Source: an uncultured Fusobacterium sp. (GTDB lineage Bacteria > Fusobacteriota > Fusobacteriia > Fusobacteriales > Fusobacteriaceae). From it: a stretch of 25,821 nt of DNA. A program made the translations under genes and the position numbers. Below the pieces are notes generated by a model. It ran no database searches. It saw only the letters and a list, made by a program, of their open reading frames with translations, and was not told the origin of the DNA. Position 1 is the stretch's first letter; the number at the start of each line of letters is the position of its first letter. Location: assembly GCA_900542625.1 (NCBI GenBank), contig UQOH01000024.1:1-25821 (forward strand), written 5' to 3'. Below are positions 1-8,890 of this stretch, piece by piece.

Positions 1-129
1 GGCCAATATTATGAAGCAGGTGGAAGACTTGTATCAATAAGTCTGCAAAACGTAAAAAGAAGGTATTTCAACAGGGAAGGAGTAAAGGTATGGCAAATTT
101 TTATGAAAGCAAGCCCATGCAATGGGTGA
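1..129 (+). CDS. C-terminal end of an unidentified upstream protein
   Basis: Frame 1 is open from the first base to a TGA at 127-129 and gives 42 residues, beginning GQYYEAGGRLVSISLQNVKR and ending in SPCNG. The composition is protein-like (many R, K and V residues, a plausible alternating beta pattern), but I do not recognise the family. The last 40 bases overlap the start of pcrA in another frame, and the pcrA ribosome binding site (GGAAGGAG, 75-82) lies inside this frame, so the two genes are probably translationally coupled. The start lies outside the window. The true protein end could differ if there is a sequencing error near the overlap. Confidence 0.5.
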   Translation, partial: GQYYEAGGRLVSISLQNVKRRYFNREGVKVWQIFMKASPCNG

Positions 130-2297
130 AAAAAGCAGGGGAAAAAGTAAACGGTCCTTTGCTTATACTTGCAGGAGCAGGTTCGGGAAAAACAAGAACT
201 ATTACTTACAGAATAGCCCATATGATACAGGAGCTTGGAATCTCTCCATACTCTATTCTGGCAGTAACATTTACAAACAAAGCAGCCAAAGAGATGAGAG
301 AAAGAGTAGAAAATCTTATAGGTGAAGATGGAAAAAGAGCAATGATTTCCACATTCCACTCTTTTGGGCTTAGACTTTTAAGAGTTTACTGCAAAGCAAT
401 AGGCTATGACTCAAACTTTACTATTTATGACACTGATGATCAGAAAAAAGTAGTTAAAGGAATAATGAAACAGCTAGTAATAAAAAACAAAGATTTAACA
501 GACAGCAGAATAGTTTCAAGAATATCAAAACTTAAAGAGGACGGAGTGTCTCCTGAAGAGTATGAAAAAGATCATAGATTTGAGCCTGATGCAAATATAA
601 TTGCAGAGACATATAAAAGATATAATCAAACTTTAAAAGAAAACAACGGAATGGACTTTTCAGATATTCTTACAAATACATACAAACTTCTTGAAAATCA
701 GGAAATTCTTGAAAAACTTCAGGAAAAATTTAAGTATATAATGGTAGACGAATATCAGGATACAAACAATATTCAGTACAGAATTATAAACAAGATTGCT
801 CAGAAATACAGAAACCTTTGTGTTGTTGGAGATGAAAACCAAAGTATATACGGATTCAGAGGAGCAGACATAAGAAACATTCTGGATTTTGAAAAAGATT
901 ATAAGGATGCGAAAGTAATAAAACTTGAAGAGAACTATCGTTCAACAAAAATGATTCTTGATGCAGCAAATGCTGTAATTAAAAATAATACAACTTCAAA
1001 AGATAAAAAACTTTGGACAAAAAAATCATCTGGGGACAAAATAATATTAAAAGCCTGTGCAGATGGACGTGATGAAGTAAGTTTTGTTATTGAAGAGATA
1101 ATCCAGATGAAGAATAAAGGAAGAAGATACAACGATTTCACTATTCTTTACAGAACAAATGCTCAGTCAAGACTTTTTGAAGAGGGATTTTTAAGATACA
1201 ATATTCCTTATAAGATTTTCGGCGGAATGCAGTTCTATCAAAGAGCAGAAATCAAGGATATTTTAGCATACCTTTCTGTAATCAATAACACAAGAGACGG
1301 TATAAATCTTGACAGAATAATAAATGTTCCAAAAAGAAAGATAGGGGACAAAACAGTTGAGAAAATAAGAAACTATGCTGAGGAAACAGGTTTAAGCATA
1401 TATGATTCTTTAAAAGAAGTGGATCAGATTCCGGGATTATCAGCAGGTGTAACTGAAAAACTTAGAGAGTTTTCAAATATAATGGAAGAGCTTATAGAGT
1501 TAAGCATGGAGCTTTCTGTATCAGAACTTTTTGATGAACTGATAAAAAAAATAGGATATTTTTCATATTTAAACAGCAGTTATGATGATGCTGAATCAAG
1601 AACAGAAAACATAGAAGAGTTAAAAAACTCTATTATAGAGCTTGAAAATATAGTTGAAAATCTGACTCTTAGAGAATATCTTGAAAATGTATCTCTTGTA
1701 AGTGCCACAGATGATTTAGACAGTGAAAGAGAATATGTAAAACTTATGACAATACACAATGCAAAAGGACTTGAGTTTCCTGTTGTATTTTTGGCAGGAA
1801 TGGAAGACGAAACATTCCCAAATACAACAAAAGTTATGTTAGAGCCTTCTGCACTTGAAGAAGAGAGAAGAATCTGCTATGTTGCAATAACAAGAGCAGA
1901 AGAAAAACTGTATATAACTCACGCAGCCATGAGATATATGTATGGAAATATGGATTACAGAACAAAATCAAGATTTATAGATGAGATACCAAAAGAGCTG
2001 TTTGAAGAGAAAAGAAATGTGTTGATAGAAGCAGCTTCAAGAGAAGCTGAAAGAAAAGTAAATAAAGTTATTGAAAGCGGTATGAAACTTAATATTATAT
2101 CAGATACAAAAAAACTGGGAAAACAGCTTGAGGCTGCAAAAAATCTTCCATACAAAGTGGGAGAAACAGTTACTCACATAAAATTTGGACTGGGAAAAGT
2201 TGTGGGAGTAAATGAGAAAAAAATTCAAGTTCAGTTTGTTGACGGCAAAAGAGAGATTGCTATGATACTTGCTGAAAAGTTTTTGAAAAAACAATAA
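90..2297 (+). CDS. pcrA: ATP-dependent DNA helicase PcrA/UvrD (SF1A)
   Basis: This is a 735-residue superfamily 1A 3'-5' helicase of the PcrA/UvrD type, expected to act in nucleotide excision repair, replication restart and removal of RecA or stalled RNA polymerase. Visible motifs are a Q-motif-like stretch near residues 8-12, Walker A GAGSGKT at 29-35, motif II VDEYQDT at 219-225, motif III GDENQSIYGFRGA, motif IV NYRST, motif V TIHNAKGLEFPVVFLAG and motif VI CYVAITRAEEKLY. The last 45 or so residues (VGETVTHIKFGLGKVVGV onward) match the small Tudor-like C-terminal domain of PcrA that contacts RNA polymerase, which favours PcrA over Rep. Length is close to B. subtilis PcrA. The ATG at 90 is supported by GGAAGGAG 7 bases upstream. 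It overlaps the upstream gene by 40 bases and is followed by lpxC after 17 bases, so this housekeeping repair gene leads the lipid A operon. Confidence 0.95.
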   Translation: MANFYESKPMQWVKKAGEKVNGPLLILAGAGSGKTRTITYRIAHMIQELGISPYSILAVTFTNKAAKEMRERVENLIGEDGKRAMISTFHSFGLRLLRVYCKAIGYDSNFTIYDTDDQKKVVKGIMKQLVIKNKDLTDSRIVSRISKLKEDGVSPEEYEKDHRFEPDANIIAETYKRYNQTLKENNGMDFSDILTNTYKLLENQEILEKLQEKFKYIMVDEYQDTNNIQYRIINKIAQKYRNLCVVGDENQSIYGFRGADIRNILDFEKDYKDAKVIKLEENYRSTKMILDAANAVIKNNTTSKDKKLWTKKSSGDKIILKACADGRDEVSFVIEEIIQMKNKGRRYNDFTILYRTNAQSRLFEEGFLRYNIPYKIFGGMQFYQRAEIKDILAYLSVINNTRDGINLDRIINVPKRKIGDKTVEKIRNYAEETGLSIYDSLKEVDQIPGLSAGVTEKLREFSNIMEELIELSMELSVSELFDELIKKIGYFSYLNSSYDDAESRTENIEELKNSIIELENIVENLTLREYLENVSLVSATDDLDSEREYVKLMTIHNAKGLEFPVVFLAGMEDETFPNTTKVMLEPSALEEERRICYVAITRAEEKLYITHAAMRYMYGNMDYRTKSRFIDEIPKELFEEKRNVLIEAASREAERKVNKVIESGMKLNIISDTKKLGKQLEAAKNLPYKVGETVTHIKFGLGKVVGVNEKKIQVQFVDGKREIAMILAEKFLKKQ

Positions 2298-2314
2298 AAT
2301 AAGGAGGAATTTTT

Positions 2315-3142
2315 GTGAAAAGAAAAACTCTGATGAACGAAATTTTTTATGAGGGAATAGGACTTCATAAAGGAAAAAATATAAAACTTCATCTTATTCC
2401 TTGTGACAAGGGAGGAATAGTTTTTAAAAGGGTAGATATGGAAGAGGGAAAAAATGAGATAGCCCTTGATATAGAAAATACTTTTGATTTAACAAGAGGA
2501 ACAAATCTTCAAAATGAATATGGTGCAAAGGTGCATACAATAGAGCACTTCTTATCAGCTCTTTATATTTTCGGAATCACTGATCTGATTGTTGAGCTTG
2601 ATGAAAATGAACTTCCTATTGGTGACGGAAGTGCGAGAATATTTATTGAAGAGATAGAAAAAGCAGGAATAAAAGAGCTTGAAGAAGATGCAGAGGAGAT
2701 AGTTATAAAAGAGCCTGTATATCTTACAAAAGATGACAAACATATTGTTGCCCTTCCTTATGACGGATACAAGCTTACTTATACTATAAAATTTGATCAC
2801 AGTTTCTTAAAAACTCAGATGCTTGAACTTGATGTAAATCTTGAAAGCTATAAAAACAACATAGGAAATGCCAGAACCTTTGGTTTTGATTATGAGATAG
2901 AATATTTAAAGAAAAACAATCTTGCTCTTGGAGGAACACTTGAAAATGCAATAGTTATACAAAAAGACGGTGTTATGAATCCGGGAGGATTAAGATATGA
3001 AGATGAGTTTGTAAGACATAAAATGCTTGATATAATAGGGGACTTAAAAATTTTAAATAAACCTATAAAAGCACATATAATAGCAATAAAAGCAGGACAT
3101 GCTTTAGATATAGAATTTGCACAAATAATAAAAAAATTATAA
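2315..3142 (+). CDS. lpxC: UDP-3-O-acyl-N-acetylglucosamine deacetylase LpxC
   Basis: LpxC is the zinc-dependent cytoplasmic deacetylase that performs the committed step of lipid A synthesis. The protein has 275 residues, a normal short-form length. The active-site pattern is complete: HTIEH at 74-78 supplies the catalytic Glu77 and zinc ligand His78, HKMLD at 235-239 supplies zinc ligands His235 and Asp239, and GHALD supplies the general-acid-type His262. The start is a GTG at 2315 preceded by AAGGAGG (2301-2307), which decides it over the internal ATG six codons later. It lies 17 bases after pcrA and 58 bases before fabZ, in a run containing most early lipid A genes. Identity is secure from motifs. 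Start-codon use (GTG) may moderate its dose relative to fabZ. Confidence 0.97.
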   Translation: MKRKTLMNEIFYEGIGLHKGKNIKLHLIPCDKGGIVFKRVDMEEGKNEIALDIENTFDLTRGTNLQNEYGAKVHTIEHFLSALYIFGITDLIVELDENELPIGDGSARIFIEEIEKAGIKELEEDAEEIVIKEPVYLTKDDKHIVALPYDGYKLTYTIKFDHSFLKTQMLELDVNLESYKNNIGNARTFGFDYEIEYLKKNNLALGGTLENAIVIQKDGVMNPGGLRYEDEFVRHKMLDIIGDLKILNKPIKAHIIAIKAGHALDIEFAQIIKKL

Positions 3143-3158
3143 AATAATTAAGAAAATT

Positions 3159-3167
3159 TGGTATAAT
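3159..3167 (+). promoter_or_regulatory. Possible internal promoter for fabZ (extended -10)
   Basis: The 58-base gap between lpxC and fabZ holds TGgTATAAT (3159-3167), an extended -10 element with a perfect TATAAT. No good -35 sits at the expected spacing (around 3139-3144 the sequence is only AT-rich), which extended -10 promoters can tolerate. It could give fabZ and downstream genes transcription independent of pcrA-lpxC. Chance occurrence is possible in AT-rich DNA. Confidence 0.45.
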
Positions 3168-3200
3168 AATACTAAAGAACAATCTAGGAGGAATACAAAG

Positions 3201-3638
3201 ATGTTAAACACAATTGAAATAATGAAGAGAATACCACACAGATATCCATTTTTATTAGTAGATAGAATTTTAGAACTTGACTTGGAAAATCAAAAAGTAG
3301 TAGGAATAAAAAATGTAACAATTAACGAAGATTATTTTAACGGACACTTCCCAGGACACCCAATTGTTCCGGGAGTAATCATTGTAGAAGGAATTGCACA
3401 ATGTCTTGGAGTCCTTGTTTTTGAACAGCAGGGAGATGAAGGAAATCCAAAAGTTCCTTATTTTGCAGCTATTGAAAATGTTAAATTCAAAGCACCTGTA
3501 AGACCTGGAGATCAATTAGTATATGAAGCACAGATAGAAAAACAAAAAAGAAACATAGTAAAAGCTAGCGGGATGGCAAAAGTTGATGGAAAAGTAGTTG
3601 CAGAAGTAAAATTTACTTTTAGCATTATGGATAAATAA
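3201..3638 (+). CDS. fabZ: 3-hydroxyacyl-ACP dehydratase FabZ
   Basis: FabZ dehydrates 3-hydroxyacyl-ACP in type II fatty acid elongation. Its substrate pool is shared with LpxA, so clustering with lpx genes is common and logical. The protein is 145 residues, the normal hot-dog-fold length. The diagnostic catalytic segment HFPGHPIVPG is at residues 49-58 with His49, and the partner glutamate is Glu63 in VEGIAQ. The early segment IPHRYPFLLVDRI (11-23) is also typical. The start has AGGAGG at 3187-3192. fabZ ends directly before lpxA and may have its own extended -10 promoter upstream. Confidence 0.97.
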   Translation: MLNTIEIMKRIPHRYPFLLVDRILELDLENQKVVGIKNVTINEDYFNGHFPGHPIVPGVIIVEGIAQCLGVLVFEQQGDEGNPKVPYFAAIENVKFKAPVRPGDQLVYEAQIEKQKRNIVKASGMAKVDGKVVAEVKFTFSIMDK

Positions 3639-3659
3639 TTGCTGGATAGGGGGAAAAAA

Positions 3660-4433
3660 GTGGTAGATATACATAATACTTCCATAATAGAAGAGGGAGC
3701 TGTTATAGGAGATGGTGTAAAAATAGGCCCTTTTTGTATCATAGGTAAAGATGTAAAAATCGGAGCAAATACAACAATTCAGTCACATGTTGTAATTGAA
3801 GGAATAACAGAGATAGGAGAAAACAACACTATCTATTCTTTTGCATCTATTGGAAAAGCTAATCAGGATTTAAAATATAAAGGTGAACCTACAAAGACAA
3901 TTATAGGAAATAATAATACTATCAGAGAATTTGTAACTATTCACAGAGGAACAGACGACAGATGGGAAACTAGAATAGGAAATAATAATCTTATTATGGC
4001 TTATGTTCATGTGGCTCATGATGTAATTATCGGAGATAATTGTATTTTCTCAAACAATGCAACTCTTGCAGGACACGTTGTTGTAGAAGATTATGTAATA
4101 ATAGGAGGAATGACTCCTGTACACCAGTTCTGCAGAATTGGAGCTCATGCAATGGTTGGAGGAGCGTCAGCAGTAAATCAGGATATCTGTCCTTTTATTC
4201 TTGCAGACGGAAACAAAGCAGTTCCTGTAGGATTAAATACTGTAGGACTTAGAAGAAGAGGATTTACTGATGAAGAACTTCTTGAACTGAAGAGAACATA
4301 CAGAACTATTTTCAGAAAAGGACTGCCTTTAAAAGAGGCACTTAAAGAGCTTGAAGAAACATATTCTGAAAGCAAAAATATAATGCACCTTGTTGACTTT
4401 ATAAAAAACAGCAAACGGGGGATAGTAAAATAA
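3660..4433 (+). CDS. lpxA: UDP-N-acetylglucosamine O-acyltransferase LpxA
   Basis: LpxA transfers a 3-hydroxyacyl chain from ACP to UDP-GlcNAc, the first step of lipid A synthesis. The first two thirds show the left-handed beta-helix hexapeptide pattern (repeats such as IGDGVK, IGPFCI, IGANTT). The core NQDLKYKGEPT, IHRGT and the catalytic histidine region YVHVAHD (His117 and His120, the latter matching E. coli His125) are present, as is the helical C-terminus. I place the start at GTG 3660, giving 257 residues beginning MVDIHNTSIIEEG, because GGGGG at 3649-3653 lies 6 bases upstream and the N-terminus then aligns with the family. A TTG at 3639 would add seven unlike residues. The stop overlaps the lpxI start by one base (TAATG), suggesting coupling. 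Confidence 0.95.
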   Translation: MVDIHNTSIIEEGAVIGDGVKIGPFCIIGKDVKIGANTTIQSHVVIEGITEIGENNTIYSFASIGKANQDLKYKGEPTKTIIGNNNTIREFVTIHRGTDDRWETRIGNNNLIMAYVHVAHDVIIGDNCIFSNNATLAGHVVVEDYVIIGGMTPVHQFCRIGAHAMVGGASAVNQDICPFILADGNKAVPVGLNTVGLRRRGFTDEELLELKRTYRTIFRKGLPLKEALKELEETYSESKNIMHLVDFIKNSKRGIVK

Positions 4434-5242
4434 TGAAAAAAATAGGTGTAATAGTTGGAAACGGAAAACTTCCATACTCTTTTTTAAAAGAGATAAATAA
4501 AAACAACAGAGATATAGAAGTATTTCCAATCGGGCTGTTTGACACTATAGAACAAGAGATAAAAGAATACAAAAATTTTAAAAGATTTAATATTGGTGAA
4601 GTTGGAAAGATTACCAAGCATTTTATTCTTAACGGCATAAAAGAGATTGTTATGCTGGGAAAAGTAGAAAAAGAGGTAATTTTTCAGGATATGCAGCTGG
4701 ATAAATATGGAGAGGAAATAGTCAGAAGTCTTCCGGACAAGAAGGATGAAACTCTCCTTTTTGCCGTTATTGCATTTTTCAGATTGAATGGGATAAAAGT
4801 TCTTCCCCAAAACTATCTTTTGAAAAAGATAATGTTTGAGGACAGATGTTATACAAAAACAAAGCCTGAAACAGAGGACTATAAAACAATTAAAATAGGT
4901 ACAGAAGCTGCGAAACATCTGAGTGAAATAGATGCAGGGCAGACTGTTGTATGTAAAGATTCTTCAGTGGTTGCTCTTGAAGGAATAGAGGGAACAGACA
5001 AAGCTATTCAAAGAGGAGGAGACCTTGGAGGAGAAAATTGTATAGTAGTGAAAATGGCAAGACCTCAGCAGGATATGAGAGTGGATATTCCAACTGTGGG
5101 GATAAATACAATAAAAAAACTTGTTGAGATAAAAGCTAAAGGAATTGTCGGCGAGGCTGGAAAAATGATTTTTACAGATCAGGAAGAGGCTGTAAAACTG
5201 GCAGATGAGAATAATATATTTATAATAGGAATAAAACCTTAA
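4433..5242 (+). CDS. lpxI: UDP-2,3-diacylglucosamine diphosphatase LpxI
   Basis: LpxI hydrolyses UDP-2,3-diacylglucosamine to lipid X, the step done by LpxH in E. coli. LpxI is an unrelated enzyme (formerly DUF1009) found where LpxH is missing. The protein has 269 residues, as expected. The N-terminus KIGVIVGNGKLPYSFLKE and the C-terminal half, with the segments GTEAAKHLSEIDAGQTVV, EGTDKAI, VKMARPQQDMR and VPTVG-like DIPTVGINT, are typical of the family. Position between lpxA and lpxB is the classic lpxA-lpxI-lpxB arrangement. It begins one base inside the lpxA stop and has no independent strong ribosome binding site apart from GGGGGA upstream, so coupled translation is likely. Confidence 0.94.
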   Translation: MKKIGVIVGNGKLPYSFLKEINKNNRDIEVFPIGLFDTIEQEIKEYKNFKRFNIGEVGKITKHFILNGIKEIVMLGKVEKEVIFQDMQLDKYGEEIVRSLPDKKDETLLFAVIAFFRLNGIKVLPQNYLLKKIMFEDRCYTKTKPETEDYKTIKIGTEAAKHLSEIDAGQTVVCKDSSVVALEGIEGTDKAIQRGGDLGGENCIVVKMARPQQDMRVDIPTVGINTIKKLVEIKAKGIVGEAGKMIFTDQEEAVKLADENNIFIIGIKP

Positions 5243-5259
5243 AAATTAAGGAGAAAAAA

Positions 5260-6324
5260 ATGAAAATATTTGTATCAACAGGAGAGGTATCAGGAGATCT
5301 TCATCTTTCATATCTGGTTAAAAATATTTTAGAAATAGACAGCACTGTTGAGTTTTACGGAGTTGCCGGAGAACACTGCAGAAATGCAGGAGTAAAGATA
5401 ACACAGGACATAAAAGAACTTGCAGTTATGGGCTTTACAGAGGCTTTAAAAAAATACAGATATTTAAAGAAAAAAGCAAAAGAGTATCTGGAATTTATAA
5501 AAGAAAACAAAATGGACAAGGTTATACTTGTTGACTATGGAGGATTCAACCTTGCATTTTTAAAAATGCTTAAAGAGGAAGTTCCTCATGTGGAAGTTTA
5601 TTATTATATCCCGCCTAAATTATGGGTATGGGGAGAAAAAAGAATAGAGAAATTAAAAGCAGCAGATCATATAATGGTTATTTTCCCATGGGAAGTAGAT
5701 TTTTATAAAAAACACGGGGTAAATGCTGTTTATTATGGAAACCCTTTTGCTGAAAAATATTCTGTATTAAAAGACAGAGGAAACAAAATTCTTCTTCTTC
5801 CCGGAAGCAGAAAGCAGGAGATACAATCTCTTCTTCCTGTTATGCTTGAGGTTGTAAAAGCAAAACCTGAAAAAGAGTTTGTGTTAAGACTTCATAGTTC
5901 AAAACCTTTTGAATGGATTGAAGAAACACTGTTAAAATATCCAAACTTAACTATTAAAAATGGAACTCTTGAAGAGGCTGTACAGGAATGTGAAACAGCA
6001 ATAGCTGCATCAGGAACAGTAACTCTTGAACTGGCTCTTATGGGAATTCCTGCTGTTGTTATTTACAAGACAAACCGTGTAAATGCTTTCATAGCAAGAA
6101 ATATATTAAAGCTTGGTTTTGTCTCTCTTCCTAATCTGACACTTGACAAAGAGGTATATCCTGAGCTTTTACAGGAAAAATGCACAAGTGAAGAAATTCT
6201 TTCTCATCTTGACGAAATGAAAAAGAAAGAGGCAGAAGTAAACAGGGATATAGAAAAAATAAGAGAGAAATTATCCGGAAAAGACATAACAAAAAATTAT
6301 GGTAAGTATATATTAAGGGGATAA
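5260..6324 (+). CDS. lpxB: Lipid-A-disaccharide synthase LpxB
   Basis: LpxB is the GT19 glycosyltransferase that joins lipid X and UDP-diacylglucosamine into the beta-1,6 disaccharide at the inner face of the inner membrane. The 354-residue protein begins KIFVSTGEVSGDLHLSYL, the family's N-terminal nucleotide-type loop. It carries YYIPPKLWVWGEKRIEKL (equivalent to the SPSVWAWR region), VIFPWEVDFYKKHGV, GNPFAEKY, LLPGSRKQEI and AASGTVTLELALMGIPAVV. It is slightly shorter than the E. coli enzyme. The ATG at 5260 has AAGGAG at 5248-5253. It follows lpxI after 17 bases and precedes the exporter gene by 8 bases. Confidence 0.96.
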   Translation: MKIFVSTGEVSGDLHLSYLVKNILEIDSTVEFYGVAGEHCRNAGVKITQDIKELAVMGFTEALKKYRYLKKKAKEYLEFIKENKMDKVILVDYGGFNLAFLKMLKEEVPHVEVYYYIPPKLWVWGEKRIEKLKAADHIMVIFPWEVDFYKKHGVNAVYYGNPFAEKYSVLKDRGNKILLLPGSRKQEIQSLLPVMLEVVKAKPEKEFVLRLHSSKPFEWIEETLLKYPNLTIKNGTLEEAVQECETAIAASGTVTLELALMGIPAVVIYKTNRVNAFIARNILKLGFVSLPNLTLDKEVYPELLQEKCTSEEILSHLDEMKKKEAEVNRDIEKIREKLSGKDITKNYGKYILRG

Positions 6325-6332
6325 AAACAATA

Positions 6333-8108
6333 ATGATAAAAGAAAAATTAAATCAGGTATATAAAAGTGATGCACTGGGAGGATTTTTAAAATACAGTTT
6401 AAGATATAAGGGCTGGCTTGCATGGACAGTATTTATATCTCTGCTTTCATCTGCTCTTGGAGCAGCTCCTGCATGGCTTACAAAATATCTTGTAGACGAT
6501 GTATTAATATCAAAAAACGGAAAAGTTATGTTTATGATAGGGATTGCTATATTTGTTACAACAGCTTTAAAGCTGATAACAGCTTACTATTCATCAACAA
6601 CATCAGCATATCTGACTGAAAAAATAAGAAGAGATATAAAAATAGATATATTTGAGCATATAGAACATCTTCCAATGTCTTATTTTACTCAAAATAAACT
6701 GGGAGATTTAATGGCAAGACTTTCAGGAGATTCATCAAGTCTTGGGAAAATAGGATTTTTACTTTTTGAAATGCTGAAAGAGTTTACAGCAGTTATCATA
6801 TTTCTTATAAGAATGTTCCAAGTAGATTTTCTTCTTGCTCTTCTTTCAATTACAGTTCTTCCGGCTATGCTGGCTGTAATAAAGAAATACAGCAAGAAAA
6901 TGAGAAAATCAGGAAAAATAAGACAGGATACAATAGGACAGGCAACAGCTTTTATGCAGGAATCTCTTGCAGGGATACAGGTTATAAAAGGTTTCAATAA
7001 AATTGATATGACTGTTGAAAAATATAAAGAAGTAACACAAGGGGAAATGGACAGAATTTACAGAGCTCAGAAAATAAAAGCTAAAGTTTCTCCATTAAAC
7101 GAACTTCTTGCAACTGTAATGATTCTTGTTGTAGCAGCTTATGGAGGATACCAGATTGTTTACAGCGGAAGTATGACAGCAGGGGATTTGATTTCATTTA
7201 TAACTGCAATAGGACTTATGCAGTCACCTCTTAAGAAACTGATTTCAAGAAACAGTGAGCTTTATGAGATAATTCCTTCCGGGGACAGAGTAATGGAAGT
7301 ATTCAATGAGCAGAGAGAAATAGACTGCTACAGTGAAAATCCTCAGAAATTCTCCGGAGAGGTAGACAATATCAGATTTGAAAATGTAGATTTTATTTAT
7401 CCAAAATCTGAAACAAAGGTATTAAAAAATATTAATCTGGAAATTAAAAAAGGAGAGGTTACTGCTTTTGTTGGAAGCAGCGGAAGCGGAAAAACAACTC
7501 TTGTTAATATGATGCCGAGATTTTATGACCCGCAGAGCGGAAGCATAAAAATAAACGGAACAGATATAAGAGATTATTCTCTTAAAGATTACAGAGAGCA
7601 TATTGGAATGGTTCCTCAGGATACTTTCCTTTTCAGCGGAACAATAGCTGAAAATATAGCTTTTGGAAAAGAGGGAATAACAAAAGAGCAGATAGAAGAG
7701 GCTGCTAAAATGGCAAATGCTTATAACTTTATTTCAGAACTTGAAAAAGGATTTGAAACAGAAGTAGGAGAAAGAGGAGTTCTTCTTTCAGGAGGACAAA
7801 AACAGAGAATTGCAATAGCAAGAGCTCTTATTCAAAATCCTTCTATAATGATTCTTGATGAGGCAACATCAGCTCTTGATACAGAGTCAGAAAGACTGGT
7901 ACAGGACGCTTTGGAAAAACTTATGATAGGAAGAACAACTTTTGTAATAGCTCACAGACTTTCAACTATTGTTGGAGCAGACAAAATTGTGGTTATGGAA
8001 AAAGGAGAGATTAAAGAGATTGGAACTCATGAAGAGCTTCTGAAAAAAGACGGAATTTATACAAGATTATACAATATACAATTCAATAATGATAAAGCGG
8101 GGAGATAG
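6333..8108 (+). CDS. msbA: MsbA-like lipid A / multidrug ABC exporter
   Basis: This 591-residue half-transporter has an N-terminal ABC exporter membrane domain (about residues 20-320, several strongly hydrophobic segments) fused to an ATP-binding domain. Walker A is GSSGSGKTT (381-389), the Q-loop is MVPQDTFLFSGTIAENI, the signature is LSGGQ (485-489), Walker B is IMILDEATSALD and the H-loop is IAHRLSTI. All ATPase residues are intact. Placement directly after lpxB (8-base gap) argues that the homodimer flips core lipid A across the inner membrane, the MsbA role. Sequence alone cannot separate MsbA from related multidrug exporters. Ribosome binding site AAGGGG (6315-6320) has a longish 12-base spacer. 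Confidence 0.88.
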   Translation: MIKEKLNQVYKSDALGGFLKYSLRYKGWLAWTVFISLLSSALGAAPAWLTKYLVDDVLISKNGKVMFMIGIAIFVTTALKLITAYYSSTTSAYLTEKIRRDIKIDIFEHIEHLPMSYFTQNKLGDLMARLSGDSSSLGKIGFLLFEMLKEFTAVIIFLIRMFQVDFLLALLSITVLPAMLAVIKKYSKKMRKSGKIRQDTIGQATAFMQESLAGIQVIKGFNKIDMTVEKYKEVTQGEMDRIYRAQKIKAKVSPLNELLATVMILVVAAYGGYQIVYSGSMTAGDLISFITAIGLMQSPLKKLISRNSELYEIIPSGDRVMEVFNEQREIDCYSENPQKFSGEVDNIRFENVDFIYPKSETKVLKNINLEIKKGEVTAFVGSSGSGKTTLVNMMPRFYDPQSGSIKINGTDIRDYSLKDYREHIGMVPQDTFLFSGTIAENIAFGKEGITKEQIEEAAKMANAYNFISELEKGFETEVGERGVLLSGGQKQRIAIARALIQNPSIMILDEATSALDTESERLVQDALEKLMIGRTTFVIAHRLSTIVGADKIVVMEKGEIKEIGTHEELLKKDGIYTRLYNIQFNNDKAGR

Positions 8109-8116
8109 GAAAAGGT

Positions 8117-8875
8117 ATGGAAAAAATACTAAGAGAAGACGGAAGAGAAGTAGATAATATAAGAAAAGTTAATGTTATAAGAAACTATACTATTCATGCA
8201 GAAGGTTCAGTTCTTATATCATTTGGAAATACAAAGGTAATATGTACAGCATCAGTTTCAGACAAAGTACCTCCATTTTTAAGAGGGCAGGGAAAAGGAT
8301 GGATAACAGCTGAATATTCAATGCTGCCAAGAGCAACAGGAGAGAGAACACAAAGAGAATCAGCTAAGGGAAAACTTTCAGGAAGAACAATGGAGATTCA
8401 AAGACTTATCGGTAGATCTCTTCGTTCTTGCATCAATCTTGATAAATTAGGTGAAAGAACAATAACTATTGACTGTGATGTTATTCAGGCTGACGGAGGA
8501 ACAAGAACAGCATCTATAACAGGAGGATTCATAGCTCTTGCAATGGCTGTTGAAAGAATGGTAAGAAATGGTGAGCTTTCAGAAAATCCTATCATTTCAA
8601 AAGTGGCAGCAATAAGTGTTGGGATAGTAAGCGGAATACCTATGACAGACCTTAAATACAGTGAAGATTCAGCAGCAGAAGTTGACATGAATGTTATTAT
8701 GAATGATAAAGGGGAATTTATCGAAGTTCAGGGAACAGGAGAAGAGGCAACTTATACAAGAGCTGAATTAAACAAACTTCTTGATATGGCAGAGGCAGGA
8801 ATTAACCAGCTTTTAGAAATTCAAAGAAAAACTCTTCATGAAGAATTTCAAGTAAACAGTGTTCAGGAATATTAA
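8117..8875 (+). CDS. rph: Ribonuclease PH
   Basis: RNase PH is a phosphorolytic 3' exonuclease that trims tRNA precursors and forms a hexameric ring. The 252-residue protein starts REDGREVDNIRKVNV and carries GNTKVICTASV, AEYSMLPRATGERTQRE, GRTMEIQRLIGRSLR, the active-site region DCDVIQADGGTRTASITGG and the end segment VQGTGEEATYTR. These are all family hallmarks, including the arginines and aspartates used for phosphate and metal binding. It follows the ABC exporter after 8 bases and precedes rdgB after 15, a frequent rph-rdgB pairing. The ATG at 8117 has a modest GGAAAAGG binding site. Confidence 0.97.
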   Translation: MEKILREDGREVDNIRKVNVIRNYTIHAEGSVLISFGNTKVICTASVSDKVPPFLRGQGKGWITAEYSMLPRATGERTQRESAKGKLSGRTMEIQRLIGRSLRSCINLDKLGERTITIDCDVIQADGGTRTASITGGFIALAMAVERMVRNGELSENPIISKVAAISVGIVSGIPMTDLKYSEDSAAEVDMNVIMNDKGEFIEVQGTGEEATYTRAELNKLLDMAEAGINQLLEIQRKTLHEEFQVNSVQEY

Positions 8876-8890
8876 GAAAGGAAATTTAAA

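Noticed and set aside
90..2297. pcrA plus the OLD-like gene as a Gabija-type defence pair (nuclease plus UvrD-like helicase)
   Set aside because: The two genes are about 22 kb apart. pcrA has the full housekeeping layout with the RNA-polymerase-binding tail, and the OLD-like gene has no adjacent helicase.
3639..3659. TTG start for lpxA directly after the fabZ stop
   Set aside because: GTG 3660 has a G-rich binding site at the right distance and gives the family's normal N-terminus.
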